Shown here piece by piece: positions 4,399 through 5,702 of a DNA stretch of 5,702 bases. The position numbers were made by a program, and so were the translations under genes. The first letter of the stretch is position 1. Every line of letters begins with the position of its first letter. Below the pieces are notes generated by a model. That model was not told where the DNA came from. It searched no databases and was given only the letters and a program-made list of their open reading frames with translations. The stretch is from positions 1 to 5,702 of the forward strand of contig JAJZHC010000093.1 in assembly GCA_021804705.1 (NCBI GenBank). Direction: 5' to 3'. The DNA is from Pseudomonadota bacterium (GTDB lineage: Bacteria > Pseudomonadota > Gammaproteobacteria > Burkholderiales > Ferrovaceae).

Positions 4399-5702
4399 AT
4401 GGAATCCTCCCAGGTACTGGCGCGTAAATACCGGCCCCGCACATTCTCCGAACTGGTGGGTCAGGAGCATGTGGTGCGGGCGTTGGGTAATGCGCTCCAG
4501 ACGGGCAGGCTGCACCATGCCTATCTGTTTACCGGCACGCGTGGCGTCGGAAAGACGACGATTGCCCGCATCCTGGCAAAATGCCTCAATTGCGAGGTTG
4601 GGCTCAGCGCTGCACCCTGTGGCGTCTGCGCAACCTGTCGCGATATCGATAGCGGCAGGTTTCCAGACATGCTGGAAGTGGATGCTGCCACCAATACCAA
4701 GGTGGAAGAAATGCGTGAGTTGCTGGATAACGCGCAATACATGCCCGTATCCGGACGCTTCAAGGTATACATCATCGATGAAGTACACATGTTGTCCCGT
4801 TCGGCATTCAACTCCATGCTGAAGACCCTGGAAGAACCTCCAGAGCATGTGAAGTTCATCCTGGCCACGACGGATCCGCAAAAAGTTCCGGTGACTGTCC
4901 TGTCGCGCTGTCTGCAGTTCAACTTGCGGCAAATGCCGCCAGACCTGATCACCTCGCGACTGCAGCACATTCTCGAGCAGGAACATATACCCTGTGAGCC
5001 AGCCGCATTGCCGTTGATTGCACGTGCCGCCCAGGGCAGCATGCGCGACAGCCTGAGTCTGCTGGATCAGGCCATCGCTTACGGCAGCGGCCAGGTCAAG
5101 CTGGCTGAAGTAGGCGACATGCTGGGGTCCATCGAACAGGATTATTTGCTGGAAATCCTGCGTGCGCTGAGCATTGAGGATGGTGCCGCCCTGATGCAGG
5201 TGGCACAGGGCATGGCAACGCGCAGCCTGTCATTTGAACAGGCACTCCAGGATATGGCGACACTGCTGCATGATCTCGCATTGCTGCGCGCCTTGCCCGG
5301 GCAGCGCGAAGCACTTGGAATTGAAGCGGCTCTTGAGCCGTTGGCAGCGTGCTGGGATGCGCAGACCCTTCAACTGTTGTATCAGATTGCCGTGCAAAGC
5401 CGTAAGGATCTGCCCCTCGCGCCAGACGATGCAGCCGGATTCAGGATGGCATTGCTGCGCATGCTGGCATTCCAGCCGGTTGCCTCTGCGCAATCACAGC
5501 CCATGCCGGTTTTGCCCAAGACGGCCAAGCCAGAGCCAGCAGCACCAGTGCCGACAATTCCGGTCGCTCGGGCCAGCGCTGTAACCGAGAAAGAGGCACC
5601 CCCAGCGCTGGGAGATTGGCCAGGTCTGGTGCGTCGTTTGTCGGGGGCCGGCATGGTCTTCGAGCTGGCACGGTACTCTGAACTGGTGCGCTATGCAGAG
5701 GG
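4399..5702 (+). CDS. dnaX: DNA polymerase III subunit tau (and possibly gamma), N-terminal part; runs off the window
   Basis: DnaX is the ATPase of the clamp-loader complex, which opens and loads the beta sliding clamp; full-length tau also binds the polymerase core and DnaB helicase. The frame is open from ATG 4399 to the window end (434 codons, no stop). The N-terminus SSQVLARKYRPRTF is diagnostic. Walker A GTRGVGKT is at 46-53, zinc ligands are Cys65, Cys74, Cys77 and Cys80, and Walker B is IIDEVHM (Asp127, Glu128). ATTDPQKVPVTVLSRC follows (156-171) with the SRC arginine finger Arg170, then the sensor 2 segment GSMRDS (213-218). Domain III runs to about residue 360 and is followed by an Ala/Pro-rich linker (361-405). 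A segment starting DWPGLVRRL (406 onward) looks like the beginning of the tau-specific C-terminal region. No clear Shine-Dalgarno is seen; the start lies 17 nt after pagL, suggesting translational coupling. Confidence 0.97.
   Translation, partial: MESSQVLARKYRPRTFSELVGQEHVVRALGNALQTGRLHHAYLFTGTRGVGKTTIARILAKCLNCEVGLSAAPCGVCATCRDIDSGRFPDMLEVDAATNTKVEEMRELLDNAQYMPVSGRFKVYIIDEVHMLSRSAFNSMLKTLEEPPEHVKFILATTDPQKVPVTVLSRCLQFNLRQMPPDLITSRLQHILEQEHIPCEPAALPLIARAAQGSMRDSLSLLDQAIAYGSGQVKLAEVGDMLGSIEQDYLLEILRALSIEDGAALMQVAQGMATRSLSFEQALQDMATLLHDLALLRALPGQREALGIEAALEPLAACWDAQTLQLLYQIAVQSRKDLPLAPDDAAGFRMALLRMLAFQPVASAQSQPMPVLPKTAKPEPAAPVPTIPVARASAVTEKEAPPALGDWPGLVRRLSGAGMVFELARYSELVRYAE

Noticed and set aside
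4369..4986. 205-residue antisense frame opposite dnaX
   Set aside because: The sense strand encodes an intact Walker A, zinc module and Walker B; the antisense product has no familiar motif.

Overview
The window looks like an ordinary chromosomal segment of a Gram-negative proteobacterium, most likely a betaproteobacterium. The grounds are an outer-membrane lipid A deacylase-type protein, a short (about 97 nt) bacterial SRP RNA placed just before dnaX, and a ketone-body/PHB-type pair of genes. GC content appears moderate, in the mid-50s by impression and not counted. No mobile element, CRISPR array, tRNA or rRNA was seen.

Layout, left to right. Positions 2-130 hold the C-terminal end of an unidentified gene on the + strand. 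It converges on folA (dihydrofolate reductase, - strand, 151-651). A gap of about 100 bp with putative divergent promoters separates folA from ribA (GTP cyclohydrolase II, + strand, 755-1363). After a 100-bp gap with a good sigma70-like promoter comes a two-gene operon. It consists of bdhA (D-3-hydroxybutyrate dehydrogenase, 1464-2246) and a single-chain fused 3-oxoacid CoA-transferase (2273-3634). Next are the 4.5S SRP RNA gene ffs (3699-3795), a PagL-like outer-membrane lipid A deacylase (3842-4381) and the 5' two-thirds or so of dnaX (DNA polymerase III tau subunit, 4399 to the window end, incomplete).

How they work together. folA and ribA both act in cofactor biosynthesis (folate and riboflavin) but are transcribed apart. 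BdhA oxidises D-3-hydroxybutyrate to acetoacetate, and the CoA-transferase activates acetoacetate to acetoacetyl-CoA using succinyl-CoA. Together they form a complete module for 3-hydroxybutyrate use or PHB turnover. ffs and dnaX are housekeeping genes, and the PagL-like gene sits between them.

The points most worth a second look are these: the fusion of the two CoA-transferase subunits through a short histidine-rich linker; the Asn at the position expected for the PagL catalytic Glu; the apparent absence of the E. coli-type slippery heptamer in dnaX; and a perfect interrupted palindrome over the putative folA promoter. I found no convincing evidence of a wholly new biological system.
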